From: an uncultured Peptococcaceae bacterium
GTDB lineage: Bacteria > Bacillota > Desulfitobacteriia > Desulfitobacteriales > Syntrophobotulaceae
Direction of reading: 5' to 3'
Assembly: GCA_937892995.1 (NCBI GenBank)
Contig: CALBJS010000051.1
Coordinates: 1-11,335, forward strand
DNA length: 11,335 nt
Shown: positions 1 through 6,673 of the stretch, one piece after another
Position numbering within the stretch: the stretch's first letter is position 1
Layout of the letters: each line of letters opens with the position of its first letter
The notes under the pieces: generated by a model
Database searches by the model: none
What the model saw: the letters and a program-made list of their open reading frames with translations, nothing else
Told to the model about the DNA's origin: nothing
Translations under genes and position numbers: made by a program

Positions 1-1
1 T

Positions 2-58
2 GATCTGAGGCCTTTCGATCCCAAGGAATTTGCTACGGCTTTATTCTCCAGATCTTAG
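2..58 (+). CDS. ftsY: FtsY (SRP receptor GTPase), C-terminal end only
   Basis: Frame 2 of the window is open from its edge to a TAG at 56-58 and encodes DLRPFDPKEFATALFSRS. This matches the conserved end of FtsY, where a DLRPF motif and an acidic/aromatic helix ending in ALF close the NG GTPase domain. FtsY is the membrane-associated receptor that docks the SRP protein Ffh, which is encoded about 4.6 kb downstream. The rest of the gene lies outside the window. The stop codon overlaps the ribosome binding site of the next gene, so the two are probably co-transcribed. The call rests on only 18 residues, but the motif is distinctive. Confidence 0.82.
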   Translation, partial: DLRPFDPKEFATALFSRS

Positions 59-70
59 GGAGGAATAGTA

Positions 71-853
71 TTGGATTTTGCTCTGATAGGTGGTACGGGG
101 GTCGAAAACCTTACCCTGAATAGAAGAACTGCCAGAACAGTTGATACTCCCTATGGTTCTGTGGCGATAGAAACCGGAAAATTAGGGAATACCGATCTGG
201 TTTTTTTAAAAAGACATGGAGATAAACACACTGTTCCACCTCATCTTATAAACTATAGAGGAAATATCTGGGCCTTAAAACAGATGGGAGTGAAGAAGAT
301 TCTAGCGACGGGGGCGGTAGGTTCAATATCCACTGATTTTCGGATTGGGGATATCGTTCTAGTAGATCAATTTCTTGATTTTACTAAGAACCGCCCACTG
401 ACATTTTTTGATGGGGGAGAGTTGGGGGTCCTGCATGTTGATGTTACCGAACCATATTGTCCGGTTCTACGACAGAAGATAGTCTTAAGTGCAGAAACTC
501 TAGGTTTGAATATCAAAAATGGCGGTGTTTATGTATGTACTGAAGGCCCACGTTTTGAAACGCCAGCGGAAATAAGGATGTATAGCATGATGGGTGGGCA
601 CTTGGTAGGAATGACTGGAATACCGGAGGTTGTCCTAGCCAGGGAGTTAGGAATGTGTTATACCACTATTGCTCTAGTAACGAACGAAGCTGCTGGAATT
701 TCCAAGAAACCGTTGACACATGGCGAAGTAATAGCTACTATGAACATGTTAGGGGAGAATGTAGCAAAGTTAGTAGAAAATACCTCGAGAACCTTGGACA
801 GGGAACAAATCTGTTACTGCCCGACCAGCAATAAGGAAGCAGGCTTGTTTTAG
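71..853 (+). CDS. mtnP: MTAP/MTIP-family nucleoside phosphorylase, probably methylthioinosine phosphorylase
   Basis: The 260-residue product belongs to the trimeric purine nucleoside phosphorylase / methylthioadenosine phosphorylase family, which splits 5'-methylthio-nucleosides with phosphate into methylthioribose-1-phosphate and a free base. Visible motifs are the phosphate-binding IGGTG (6-10), RHG (48-50), PPHLINYRGNIWALK (56-70), TGAVGS (80-85), CTEGPRFETPAE (156-167) and GMTGIPEVVLARE (180-192). At the base-recognition loop the protein reads TNEAAG (204-209), whereas human MTAP reads TDYD with Asp220 contacting adenine. Asn at this site is typical of enzymes that use 6-oxopurines. With mtaD nearby, MTI is therefore a plausible substrate (inference). 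A C-terminal CYC (248-250) resembles the CXC found in some relatives. The TTG start is chosen because AGGGAGG (57-63) sits 7 bases upstream. Only 12 bases separate it from ftsY and 15 from mtnA, which suggests an operon. Confidence 0.93.
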   Translation: MDFALIGGTGVENLTLNRRTARTVDTPYGSVAIETGKLGNTDLVFLKRHGDKHTVPPHLINYRGNIWALKQMGVKKILATGAVGSISTDFRIGDIVLVDQFLDFTKNRPLTFFDGGELGVLHVDVTEPYCPVLRQKIVLSAETLGLNIKNGGVYVCTEGPRFETPAEIRMYSMMGGHLVGMTGIPEVVLARELGMCYTTIALVTNEAAGISKKPLTHGEVIATMNMLGENVAKLVENTSRTLDREQICYCPTSNKEAGLF

Positions 854-868
854 AAAGGCGGAAGTAAA

Positions 869-1900
869 GTGAAAGCGCTTCAATGGCAAGGAGATTACCT
901 CCTTATACTCAATCAAACTCGGTTACCATTTGAGGAAGAATATCGTCAAGCTAAATCTTATCTGGAGGTTGCCGAAGCTATTAAAAATATGGAAGTTCGT
1001 GGGGCTCCGGCAATAGGTGCGGCTGCGGCTTACGGCTTTGTTTTGGGTGCTTTTAATTATGAAGGTGATCAAGAAGGACTCCTAGAACACATGACTGAGG
1101 TACGGACTACGTTAGAAGCTACACGGCCCACAGCTGTTAATCTTTTTTGGGCTCTGAGGAAAATGGAAGATAAGCTCAGGGAGCATAAGAACCAAGATTT
1201 GGAGAAAATAAGGGAAGCTCTTGTCGCTGAGGCTAACGCAATTGCCGAAGATGATCGGAGGATGAATAGGCTTATCGGGGAACATGGTAATAGGATTGTT
1301 CCTAAGAAGGCTAAAATCCTTACCCATTGTAATACTGGTAATTTAGCTACAGTAGAATATGGGACAGCACTCGGAATAATGCGGGCTGCACATGAAGCGA
1401 ATAAGGAAATTCATGTCTATGTAGATGAGACCAGACCATTTTTCCAAGGAGCACGGCTCACTACATGGGAACTTATGCAGGAAAAAATCCCGCATACTCT
1501 GATTACCGACAGTACGGCAGGATATTTAATGCAGCAGGGTAAGGTGGATATCGTGATAGTCGGAGCGGATAGGATTGCGGCCAATGGTGACACTGCCAAT
1601 AAGATCGGAACTTATTCCTTAGCTGTTCTAGCCTTTGTCCATGAGATCCCCTTTTATGTAGCTGCACCAACAACAACTATTGATTTAAAGATCTCCAGTG
1701 GAGAAGAAATACCGGTAGAAGAAAGAGAAGGAAAAGAAGTCAGGATGTTCATGGGAGTAAGAATCGTGCCAGAGGAGATTAAGGTTTATAATCCTGCGTT
1801 TGATATTACACCTTCTAAATATATTTCAGGCATCATCACCGAGAAAGGTATTATATCGTCCCCATATTCAGTAAATCTGCTTAAGATGCTGGTAAAATAA
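869..1900 (+). CDS. mtnA: Methylthioribose-1-phosphate isomerase
   Basis: MtnA converts the aldose methylthioribose-1-phosphate to the ketose methylthioribulose-1-phosphate in methionine salvage. The 343-residue protein is of normal family length and carries the family motifs: VRGAPAIGAAAAYG (43-56), RPTAVN (86-91), HCNTGNLAT (153-161) with the catalytic Cys154, FFQGARLTTWE (191-201), and GADRIAANGDTANKIGT (232-248) with the catalytic Asp234. AAPTTTID and GEEIPVEER follow, both typical of the eIF2B-related isomerase fold. It shares that fold with translation factor eIF2B-alpha and with ribose-1,5-bisphosphate isomerase, but the HCNTGNLAT and GARLT motifs favour MtnA. The GTG start at 869 follows an AAAGGCGG-type site. 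Its substrate is the product of the preceding phosphorylase. The later steps of the salvage pathway are not encoded in this window. Confidence 0.95.
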   Translation: MKALQWQGDYLLILNQTRLPFEEEYRQAKSYLEVAEAIKNMEVRGAPAIGAAAAYGFVLGAFNYEGDQEGLLEHMTEVRTTLEATRPTAVNLFWALRKMEDKLREHKNQDLEKIREALVAEANAIAEDDRRMNRLIGEHGNRIVPKKAKILTHCNTGNLATVEYGTALGIMRAAHEANKEIHVYVDETRPFFQGARLTTWELMQEKIPHTLITDSTAGYLMQQGKVDIVIVGADRIAANGDTANKIGTYSLAVLAFVHEIPFYVAAPTTTIDLKISSGEEIPVEEREGKEVRMFMGVRIVPEEIKVYNPAFDITPSKYISGIITEKGIISSPYSVNLLKMLVK

Positions 1901-1915
1901 TAATGTATATTTATC

Positions 1916-1949
1916 CTCCGTTTTGGGGTTTGCCCTATATTTTACGGAG
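1916..1949. other. Weak inverted repeat after mtnA
   Basis: CTCCGT (1916-1921) can pair with ACGGAG (1944-1949), and a short inner GGG/CCC pair lies at 1926-1928 and 1933-1935. The structure sits between mtnA and the 3' end of the convergent gltD-like remnant. It could once have acted as a terminator, but no clear T-run follows on either strand, so function is uncertain. Confidence 0.3.
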
Positions 1950-2512
1950 AATAGCCTTGCACATAGTCATCAATAGCATCGGCGACGATCTTAGATAATC
2001 TGACTGCTTCAACCACAGTTTTGGCACTGGTTACAATAATATCCCTTGGGCCTTGACTTATTGCTATGATGATAGAATCTGTTGCAAACAAATTTGTTGT
2101 GTTTTCAACCAGTTCTATAGGCATTTTATAGTACTCGAACTTAACACCATCTATTTTGGTATATTCCACTTCGGCCTTATCTCCCCTTATATCAGCTTCA
2201 CCAGATCGATACATAATAAAGACTTCTCTAGTACCATTCCTTATTGCGGTACGGGCCACTTCCATAGCTACGTTACCTGCTCCTATCACTCAGAGTGTAT
2301 TACCTAACTTAAGCAGATGGATTCTTCAGATAATCGATTGCATAATGGACATGTCCTAGACTTTCGCCTTTTATGTTTAAAGCTCTTGGTTTCCATACTC
2401 CTGTACCAATAAAAACAGCTTTGTAACCATCCTGAAATAGGGTGTCAATAGTGATTACTTGTCCAACGAAAGTATTGGGCCTTATTTTGATACCCATCTC
2501 AAGGAGTTTTTT
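1942..2512 (-). pseudogene. Decayed GltD-like FAD/NAD(P)H oxidoreductase fragment
   Basis: Two reverse-strand reading frames line up with consecutive parts of the glutamate synthase small-subunit (GltD) type flavoprotein family. The upstream part (about 2512-2309) contains DGYKAVFIGTGVWKPR and HYAIDYLKNPSA, then stops at TAA. The downstream part (2289-1942) contains the dinucleotide-binding VIGAGNVAMEVARTAIRNG, IIIAISQGPRD and AKTVVEAVRLSKIVADAID. Joining them needs a shift of about 2 bases near 2305-2311 and read-through of a TGA at 2290-2292. Compared with the family, segments also appear to be missing in frame: one after IELVE (near 2103), and one between VTS and AKTV (near 2025) where the second FAD-binding FASGD motif should be. 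The N-terminal third is absent. An intact protein would have about 450 residues. It lies opposite to and between mtnA and mtaD and is probably non-functional. Confidence 0.85.
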
Positions 2513-2744
2513 CTTATATTTTTTTGGTTATTATTAAAAAGAAGTTCCCCAGCGTTTTGGATCTCTCCTTTGGGAAACAAATTGATTACTTGATTGGGTT
2601 TTTACACAGTCATATAACAACAAATACTTTATGTTAATTTTTGTGTTATAGATTATTGCTAATGTATGGTCTTTTGGCTTGAGTAATGTTTCCCAATAAA
2701 ATCATAGAAAATTAATGAAAAAAACATCAGGGTGAAGATAATAA
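2513..2744. other. AT-rich intergenic region upstream of mtaD
   Basis: This stretch holds no recognisable gene. On the minus strand, upstream of the gltD-like remnant, the in-frame sequence meets a TAA before any plausible N-terminus, so the remnant's beginning appears to be lost. On the plus strand it contains the promoter candidate at 2590-2618. No riboswitch of a known class was recognised. The end of the stretch carries AGGGTGA (2729-2735), a possible ribosome binding site for a tiny ORF that overlaps the mtaD start. Confidence 0.5.
2590..2618 (+). promoter_or_regulatory. Candidate sigma-A promoter for mtaD
   Basis: TTGATT (2590-2595) and TATAAC (2613-2618) are separated by exactly 17 bases, matching the housekeeping consensus at 4/6 and 5/6 positions. 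Transcription would start near 2625 and give a leader of about 165 bases before mtaD. A separate promoter is expected here because the reverse-strand remnant separates mtaD from mtnP-mtnA. Confidence 0.45.
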
Positions 2745-2790
2745 ATGCGAAATATTGTTCTTATTTCTAGCGGAAAGAAGGGTATTTATC

Positions 2791-4101
2791 ATGACCAAAT
2801 ATTTAATCAGAGCTATGGTCTTGCCCATGACCGGGCCTGACGACTTCTATGAGAACGGGGAAATCGCCGTCGTTGGAGATAGTATCGTTTTTGTGGGGGA
2901 AAGGGGTTCTGCTCCACCGGATTTCGTACCTGACCGGATATTTGACCTAAAAAATGATGTGGTAATGCCCGGACTTATCAATACCCATACCCATGCGGCC
3001 ATGACGATGCTCCGTGGCTATGCGGATGATATGCCCCTCATGCCTTGGCTTGAAGAAAAAGTCTGGCCTTTCGAAGCTAGGATGAACTCCGAAGATATGT
3101 ACTGGGGAAGTGCTTTAGCACTTTGTGAGATGATCCGGTCAGGAACCACTACCATGGTTGACATGTACATAAAGGAGGAGGAAACTGCCAGGGCTGTACT
3201 AGAAACAGGAACAAGGGCTCTGCTTTCGCGTGGAATGACCGGATTGGACAGGAAAGCGGCCAGTGTAGCCTTGCAGGAGAATATTGAATTATTTAATAAT
3301 TATCATGATGCCGGTCAGGGACGCCTTAAGGTCCTACTAGGCCCCCATGCTCCCTATACTTGTCCGGGAGAATTTCTGCAGACTGTCAAACAGGAAGCCG
3401 ACAGATTAGGTGCCGGCATCCATATTCATGTAGCCGAGACCAAAGCAGAATTAGCGACTATCAAAGAAAGATATGGAACTACCCCTTTAAGATGGTTAGA
3501 GGATCAGGGTCTTTTTGGTGGTCATCTTATCGCTGCTCATTGTGTTTATCTAGATGAAGGGGAACTAGATATTTTAAAACAGTATAAAATAGGGGTGGCC
3601 CATAATGCAGAGAGCAATATGAAGCTTAACAGCGGAACAGCACTTATTCCCAGGATGTTGGAAAAGGGAATTTCAGTAGGGCTCGGGACAGATGGTGCTT
3701 CCAGTAATAATGACCTGGATATGTTTGGGGAAATGCGTTCCGCTTCTTTTCAGCAAAAGCTCGTAGGTTCACCTGAAGACCTTAAAGCCTATGAAGTGTT
3801 GGACATGGCTACTAATGGTGGAGCTAGGGTTACAGGGCTTAAGAAGTTAGGCAGATTAGCTCCAGGATATAAAGCAGATTTGATATCCATAGATTTCGAG
3901 CAACCACATTTTTATCCAAGATTCTCTATTCCTTCCCATCTGGTATATTGTGCCCGGGGAGGAGATGTCCGAACGGTGATGGTTGATGGTAAAATAATTA
4001 TGGAAGACCGTAGACTTTTGACTCTTGATGAAAGAAGGATTTGTTTGGAAGTGGAGAAAAGGGCTAAAAGAATTGCTTTTAAAGTGTTCAATGAAAATTG
4101 A
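2791..4101 (+). CDS. mtaD: 5-methylthioadenosine / S-adenosylhomocysteine deaminase
   Basis: This amidohydrolase deaminates MTA to methylthioinosine, and often also S-adenosylhomocysteine or adenosine, releasing ammonia. The 436-residue protein shows the full metal and substrate set of the TM0936-type family: PGLINTHTHAAM (60-71) with His66 and His68, HIHVAET (211-217) with metal ligand His213 and substrate Glu216, AAHC with His250, NAESNMKLNSG (272-282), and LGTDGASSNN (298-307) with metal ligand Asp301. ATG 2791 is preferred because AGAAGGG lies about 8 bases upstream and the protein then starts MTKYLIRA as expected. A TTG at 2755 in the same frame would add 12 unlikely residues and has no good site. 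Together with the upstream phosphorylase and mtnA it completes an MTA to MTI to methylthioribose-1-phosphate route. Related amidohydrolases act on other aminopurines, so strict MTA specificity is not proven. Confidence 0.92.
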   Translation: MTKYLIRAMVLPMTGPDDFYENGEIAVVGDSIVFVGERGSAPPDFVPDRIFDLKNDVVMPGLINTHTHAAMTMLRGYADDMPLMPWLEEKVWPFEARMNSEDMYWGSALALCEMIRSGTTTMVDMYIKEEETARAVLETGTRALLSRGMTGLDRKAASVALQENIELFNNYHDAGQGRLKVLLGPHAPYTCPGEFLQTVKQEADRLGAGIHIHVAETKAELATIKERYGTTPLRWLEDQGLFGGHLIAAHCVYLDEGELDILKQYKIGVAHNAESNMKLNSGTALIPRMLEKGISVGLGTDGASSNNDLDMFGEMRSASFQQKLVGSPEDLKAYEVLDMATNGGARVTGLKKLGRLAPGYKADLISIDFEQPHFYPRFSIPSHLVYCARGGDVRTVMVDGKIIMEDRRLLTLDERRICLEVEKRAKRIAFKVFNEN

Positions 4102-4114
4102 GAACACTTTAAAA
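4077..4114. repeat. 13-bp perfect inverted repeat across the mtaD stop codon
   Basis: TTTTAAAGTGTTC (4077-4089) is exactly complementary to GAACACTTTAAAA (4102-4114), with a 12-base loop that contains the mtaD TGA. The dyad ends 4 bases before the -35 box of the next promoter. It could be a stem-loop that ends or protects the mtaD transcript, or a regulator's binding site just upstream of the ylxM-ffh promoter. It lacks a following T-run on the plus strand, so it is not a classical intrinsic terminator. Confidence 0.75.
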
Positions 4115-4118
4115 TTCC

Positions 4119-4147
4119 TTGACAAATAGTAATTTTAAGTCTAAAAT
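4119..4147 (+). promoter_or_regulatory. Near-consensus sigma-A promoter for ylxM-ffh
   Basis: A perfect -35 box TTGACA (4119-4124), a 17-base spacer and -10 box TAAAAT (4142-4147) form the best housekeeping promoter in the window. Transcription would start near 4154, giving a short leader of about 43 bases before the ylxM ATG. The TTG inside the -35 box is also an in-frame upstream start codon for ylxM, but a promoter is the better reading. Confidence 0.8.
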
Positions 4148-4196
4148 AACAAAGCGTAAAGCAAAAATACTTTACAGTGAGGCCGGAAAAATAGAG

Positions 4197-4565
4197 ATGA
4201 TACAAATTGCCGAGACGGCACTATTGTTTGACTTTTATGGCCCTTTACTTACGGTTAAGCAGGCCAAAATATGGGATCTATATTATCAGCAGGATTATTC
4301 CCTTTCAGAAATTGCTGAACAAGAGGGGATAAGCCGCCAAGCAGTACATGACTTACTGAAACGAACAGAGAAGATTCTGGAAAGCTATGAACAGAAGCTA
4401 GAACTTATTTCTCGTTTTCTTAAAGAAAAAGAAAAGTTGACGAGTATTGAATCTTTACTAGATGGGATAACAAAAAAAGACTTTATATCAGATTTTGCTT
4501 GGCAACGTCATCAGGATATTAATGCCAAGATCAGGGAGATCATAGCGGATACTCTCGGAGATTAG
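4197..4565 (+). CDS. ylxM: YlxM/p13-like SRP-associated DNA-binding protein
   Basis: The 122-residue product matches the UPF0122/YlxM family, small helix-turn-helix proteins encoded next to ffh in Gram-positive bacteria and linked to SRP function. The family signature LLFDFYGPLLTVKQ is at 9-22. A sigma-factor region-4-like helix-turn-helix follows at about 35-56 (SLSEIAEQEGISRQAV), with a charged, helical C-terminal half. ATG 4197 is chosen because the family begins a few residues before LLFDFYGPL. Extending to the TTG at 4119 adds 26 lysine-rich residues and would place the start inside a promoter. The ribosome binding site is poor (GGA about 9 bases upstream, GAGG further away). It lies 69 bases before ffh and probably shares its transcript. 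Confidence 0.88.
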   Translation: MIQIAETALLFDFYGPLLTVKQAKIWDLYYQQDYSLSEIAEQEGISRQAVHDLLKRTEKILESYEQKLELISRFLKEKEKLTSIESLLDGITKKDFISDFAWQRHQDINAKIREIIADTLGD

Positions 4566-4634
4566 GTGAGTTCGTTCTAAAGGGCAGTCAAACTGTTAAG
4601 ACAGGAATTTAATGAGGAAAGAAGGAACGTCAGG

Positions 4635-6041
4635 ATGGCAATGTTTGAAGGTTTAAGTGAAAAACTCCAGGCTACTTTCAAACGCCTCAGGGGAAAAGGA
4701 AAATTAACTGAGGCCGATGTTAGTGATGCCATGCGTGAAGTTCGGGTAGCCCTCTTGGAAGCCGATGTTAACTTTAAAGTTGTAAAAGAACTGATAACGC
4801 GTATCAAGGAAAGGGCTGTAGGCCAGGAAGTATTAGAATCCCTTACCCCCGGTCAACAGGTCATTAAGATAGTCCATGAAGAAATAATCAGTCTCATGGG
4901 AGGAACCGAAAGTAAAATTCAGGTATCCTCTAAACCACCTACGATCATTATGCTGGTAGGTTTGCAGGGTGCCGGGAAGACAACTCATGGAGCCAAATTA
5001 GCTCACTTATTAAAAAAGCAAGGAAAACATCCTTTAATGGTAGCTTGTGATATCTATCGTCCGGCAGCTATTAAACAGCTGGAAGTTCTGGGAGAACAGG
5101 TTAAAGTGCCGGTGTTCTCCCTAGGTCAAGTATCCCCTGTGAAGATTGCCGGCGAAAGTTTAGAATTTGCCAGGAAGAATGGTAATGATGTTGTCATTAT
5201 CGATACAGCCGGACGTCTTCATGTCAATGAAGAACTAATGGATGAACTGTCGAATATCAAACAAAAAGTGAGCCCCCATGAGATCCTGTTGGTGGTCGAT
5301 GCCATGACAGGACAGGATGCAGTTAATGTGGCTGAGGCTTTTAATAATCAACTGGGGCTTGACGGAGTGATCTTATCTAAGTTAGACGGAGATACCCGCG
5401 GCGGTGCTGCTCTGTCAGTTAAAGCAGTTACCGGCTGTCCGATCAAGTTTGCGGGTATAGGAGAAAAGATAGATGCCCTGGAAGTTTTCCACCCTGATAG
5501 GATGGCATCTAGAATCTTAGGTATGGGCGATGTCCTGACCCTTATCGAGAGAGCACAACAGAACTTTGACGAGAAAAAAGCCCGGGAAATGCAAGAAAAA
5601 ATTCGCAAACAGGAGTTAACTCTGGAGGACTTCCTTGATCAGATTAAACAACTTAAAAGTATGGGGCCTCTTTCTTCGATAATGGAGATGATCCCAGGGA
5701 TGGGTAAGCAGCTTAAGGATGTCCAAATTGATGAAAATGAGTTTAAAAAAGCTGAAGCAATAATCTATTCAATGACAGTTGAAGAAAGAAGGAAGCCGAT
5801 TTTAATTAAAGATTCTCGCAAAAAGCGAATAGCGAAGGGTAGCGGGACTACTGTACAAGATGTCGGTAAGCTTCTCAAGCAATACGAACAGACCAAGAAG
5901 ATGATGAAACAGCTCTCCGGACTTCCCGGAATGGGAGGAACAGGAGGTAAAGGCGGCATCAAAAAAGGGAAAAAAGGGAAAAAGGGAAGAAAAGGTGGAC
6001 AGGGAAAAAAACCTTTTACGAAGTTCCCTTTTCCTTTCTAG
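4635..6041 (+). CDS. ffh: Signal recognition particle protein Ffh
   Basis: Ffh binds the SRP RNA and signal sequences of nascent membrane or secreted proteins and delivers ribosomes to FtsY. The 468-residue protein has the N domain (about 1-100), the G domain and the M domain. The G domain shows the P-loop GLQGAGKTT (109-117), DIYRPAAIKQL (139-149), DTAGR (190-194), SKLDGDTRGG (248-257) and GEKIDALEVFHPDRMASR (276-293). The M domain shows MGPLSSIMEMIPGMG (343-357) and the RNA-binding SRKKRIAKGSG (394-404). Small deviations from the common form are Ala in place of Ser in the P-loop (GAGK) and His118 after it. The last ~35 residues form a Gly/Lys-rich tail (KKGKKGKKGRKGG at 443-455) ending in FPFPF, likely disordered and possibly RNA-contacting (inference). 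The ATG is preceded by AAGGA at good spacing. Confidence 0.97.
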   Translation: MAMFEGLSEKLQATFKRLRGKGKLTEADVSDAMREVRVALLEADVNFKVVKELITRIKERAVGQEVLESLTPGQQVIKIVHEEIISLMGGTESKIQVSSKPPTIIMLVGLQGAGKTTHGAKLAHLLKKQGKHPLMVACDIYRPAAIKQLEVLGEQVKVPVFSLGQVSPVKIAGESLEFARKNGNDVVIIDTAGRLHVNEELMDELSNIKQKVSPHEILLVVDAMTGQDAVNVAEAFNNQLGLDGVILSKLDGDTRGGAALSVKAVTGCPIKFAGIGEKIDALEVFHPDRMASRILGMGDVLTLIERAQQNFDEKKAREMQEKIRKQELTLEDFLDQIKQLKSMGPLSSIMEMIPGMGKQLKDVQIDENEFKKAEAIIYSMTVEERRKPILIKDSRKKRIAKGSGTTVQDVGKLLKQYEQTKKMMKQLSGLPGMGGTGGKGGIKKGKKGKKGRKGGQGKKPFTKFPFPF

Positions 6042-6100
6042 AAGATAGTATTGTAACCTAGATTCTCCAGTTTTGAATGTTACCTCAATATATTTCTAAC

Positions 6101-6133
6101 TTTTTAGGATATGTTTTTAGGATAAATTTTAGG
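6101..6133 (+). repeat. TTTTAGGAT direct repeats upstream of rpsP
   Basis: TTTTAGGAT occurs at 6102-6110 and 6115-6123, with a shortened TTTTAGG at 6127-6133, in the 113-base gap between ffh and rpsP. The same nine bases occur twice more before rimM (6698-6716). The gap has no convincing terminator after ffh and no clear -35/-10 pair, though GATAAA (6121-6126) could be a -10. Confidence 0.6.
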
Positions 6134-6154
6134 CCTTGTTAAGGAGGTGAATTC

Positions 6155-6418
6155 ATGGCAACAACAATTCGTCTGCGCCGCATGGGTGCGAAAAAGAATC
6201 CCTTCTATCGTCTTGTAGTTTGCGATACGGCCTCTCGCCGTGACGGAAGGGCTATTGAGGAGATTGGTTATTACGATCCTACTAAGAATCCTCATGATCT
6301 TAAAATCAACGAGATTAAAGCATTAGAATGGCTTACTAAAGGAGCTCAGCCTTCTGATACAGCGAAATCCTTGCTCAGTCAAGCCGGGATTATGGAAAAA
6401 TTTCATAAATCCAAGTAA
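6155..6418 (+). CDS. rpsP: 30S ribosomal protein S16
   Basis: This is a small-subunit ribosomal protein of 87 residues, the normal length. It opens with the family pattern IRLRRMGAKKNPFYRLVVCD (5-24), then the conserved RRDGRAIEEIGYYDPTKNP, and ends in the helical segment EWLTKGAQPSDTAKSLLSQAGI. It is preceded by a very strong ribosome binding site, AAGGAGGTGA (6141-6150), consistent with high expression. It heads the conserved rpsP-khpA-rimM-trmD set, in which ribosomal protein, assembly and tRNA modification genes travel together. The next gene starts 18 bases after its stop. Confidence 0.97.
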   Translation: MATTIRLRRMGAKKNPFYRLVVCDTASRRDGRAIEEIGYYDPTKNPHDLKINEIKALEWLTKGAQPSDTAKSLLSQAGIMEKFHKSK

Positions 6419-6436
6419 GCGTGGGGGGTGACTCCT

Positions 6437-6667
6437 GTGAAAGAAGTTGTTGAAATACTGGCCAAAGCATTAGTCGATAATCCTGATCAGGTAATTGTTG
6501 ACCAGAATGCCACAGAGAGGACTGTTCATCTCCAATTGACGGTTGCTCCCGAGGATATGGGTAAAGTTATAGGTAAACAAGGTAAGATTGCCAACGCAAT
6601 TCGTACAATTGTCAAAGCTGCTGCCGTTAAAGATGGACGCAGGATTATTGTTGACATCGACCAGTAA
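6437..6667 (+). CDS. khpA: KH-domain RNA-binding protein KhpA (YlqC family)
   Basis: This single-KH-domain protein of 76 residues has the RNA-contacting GxxG loop GKQG (46-49) in MGKVIGKQGKIANAIRTIV, and opens with the family-typical EILAKALVDNPDQV. KhpA homologues bind many RNAs, often with KhpB/Jag, and influence cell division and translation. Its place between rpsP and rimM is conserved in Firmicutes. GTG 6437 is preferred because GGGGGGTGA (6423-6431) sits just upstream. The GTG at 6428 lies inside that ribosome binding site and would add only three residues. The ylqD gene found after this gene in Bacillus is absent. Confidence 0.93.
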   Translation: MKEVVEILAKALVDNPDQVIVDQNATERTVHLQLTVAPEDMGKVIGKQGKIANAIRTIVKAAAVKDGRRIIVDIDQ

Positions 6668-6673
6668 GGTTGG

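Noticed and set aside
2290..2292. TGA in the gltD-like gene as a selenocysteine codon
   Set aside because: The position is not a catalytic Cys in this family, and the frame is also broken by a shift and deletions, so decay explains it better.
2053..2359. Plus-strand ORFs opposite the gltD-like remnant
   Set aside because: The reverse strand carries clear flavoprotein motifs. The plus-strand translations are low-complexity shadows.
2755..2790. Longer mtaD starting at TTG 2755
   Set aside because: There is no suitable ribosome binding site for it, while ATG 2791 has AGAAGGG at good spacing and gives the expected N-terminus.
2513..2790. SAM or purine riboswitch ahead of mtaD
   Set aside because: No conserved core sequences or pairing pattern of these classes could be found by eye.
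4119..4196. N-terminal extension of YlxM from a TTG at 4119
   Set aside because: The TTG is part of a perfect -35 box, the 26 extra residues are unlike the family, and the conserved region begins just after ATG 4197.
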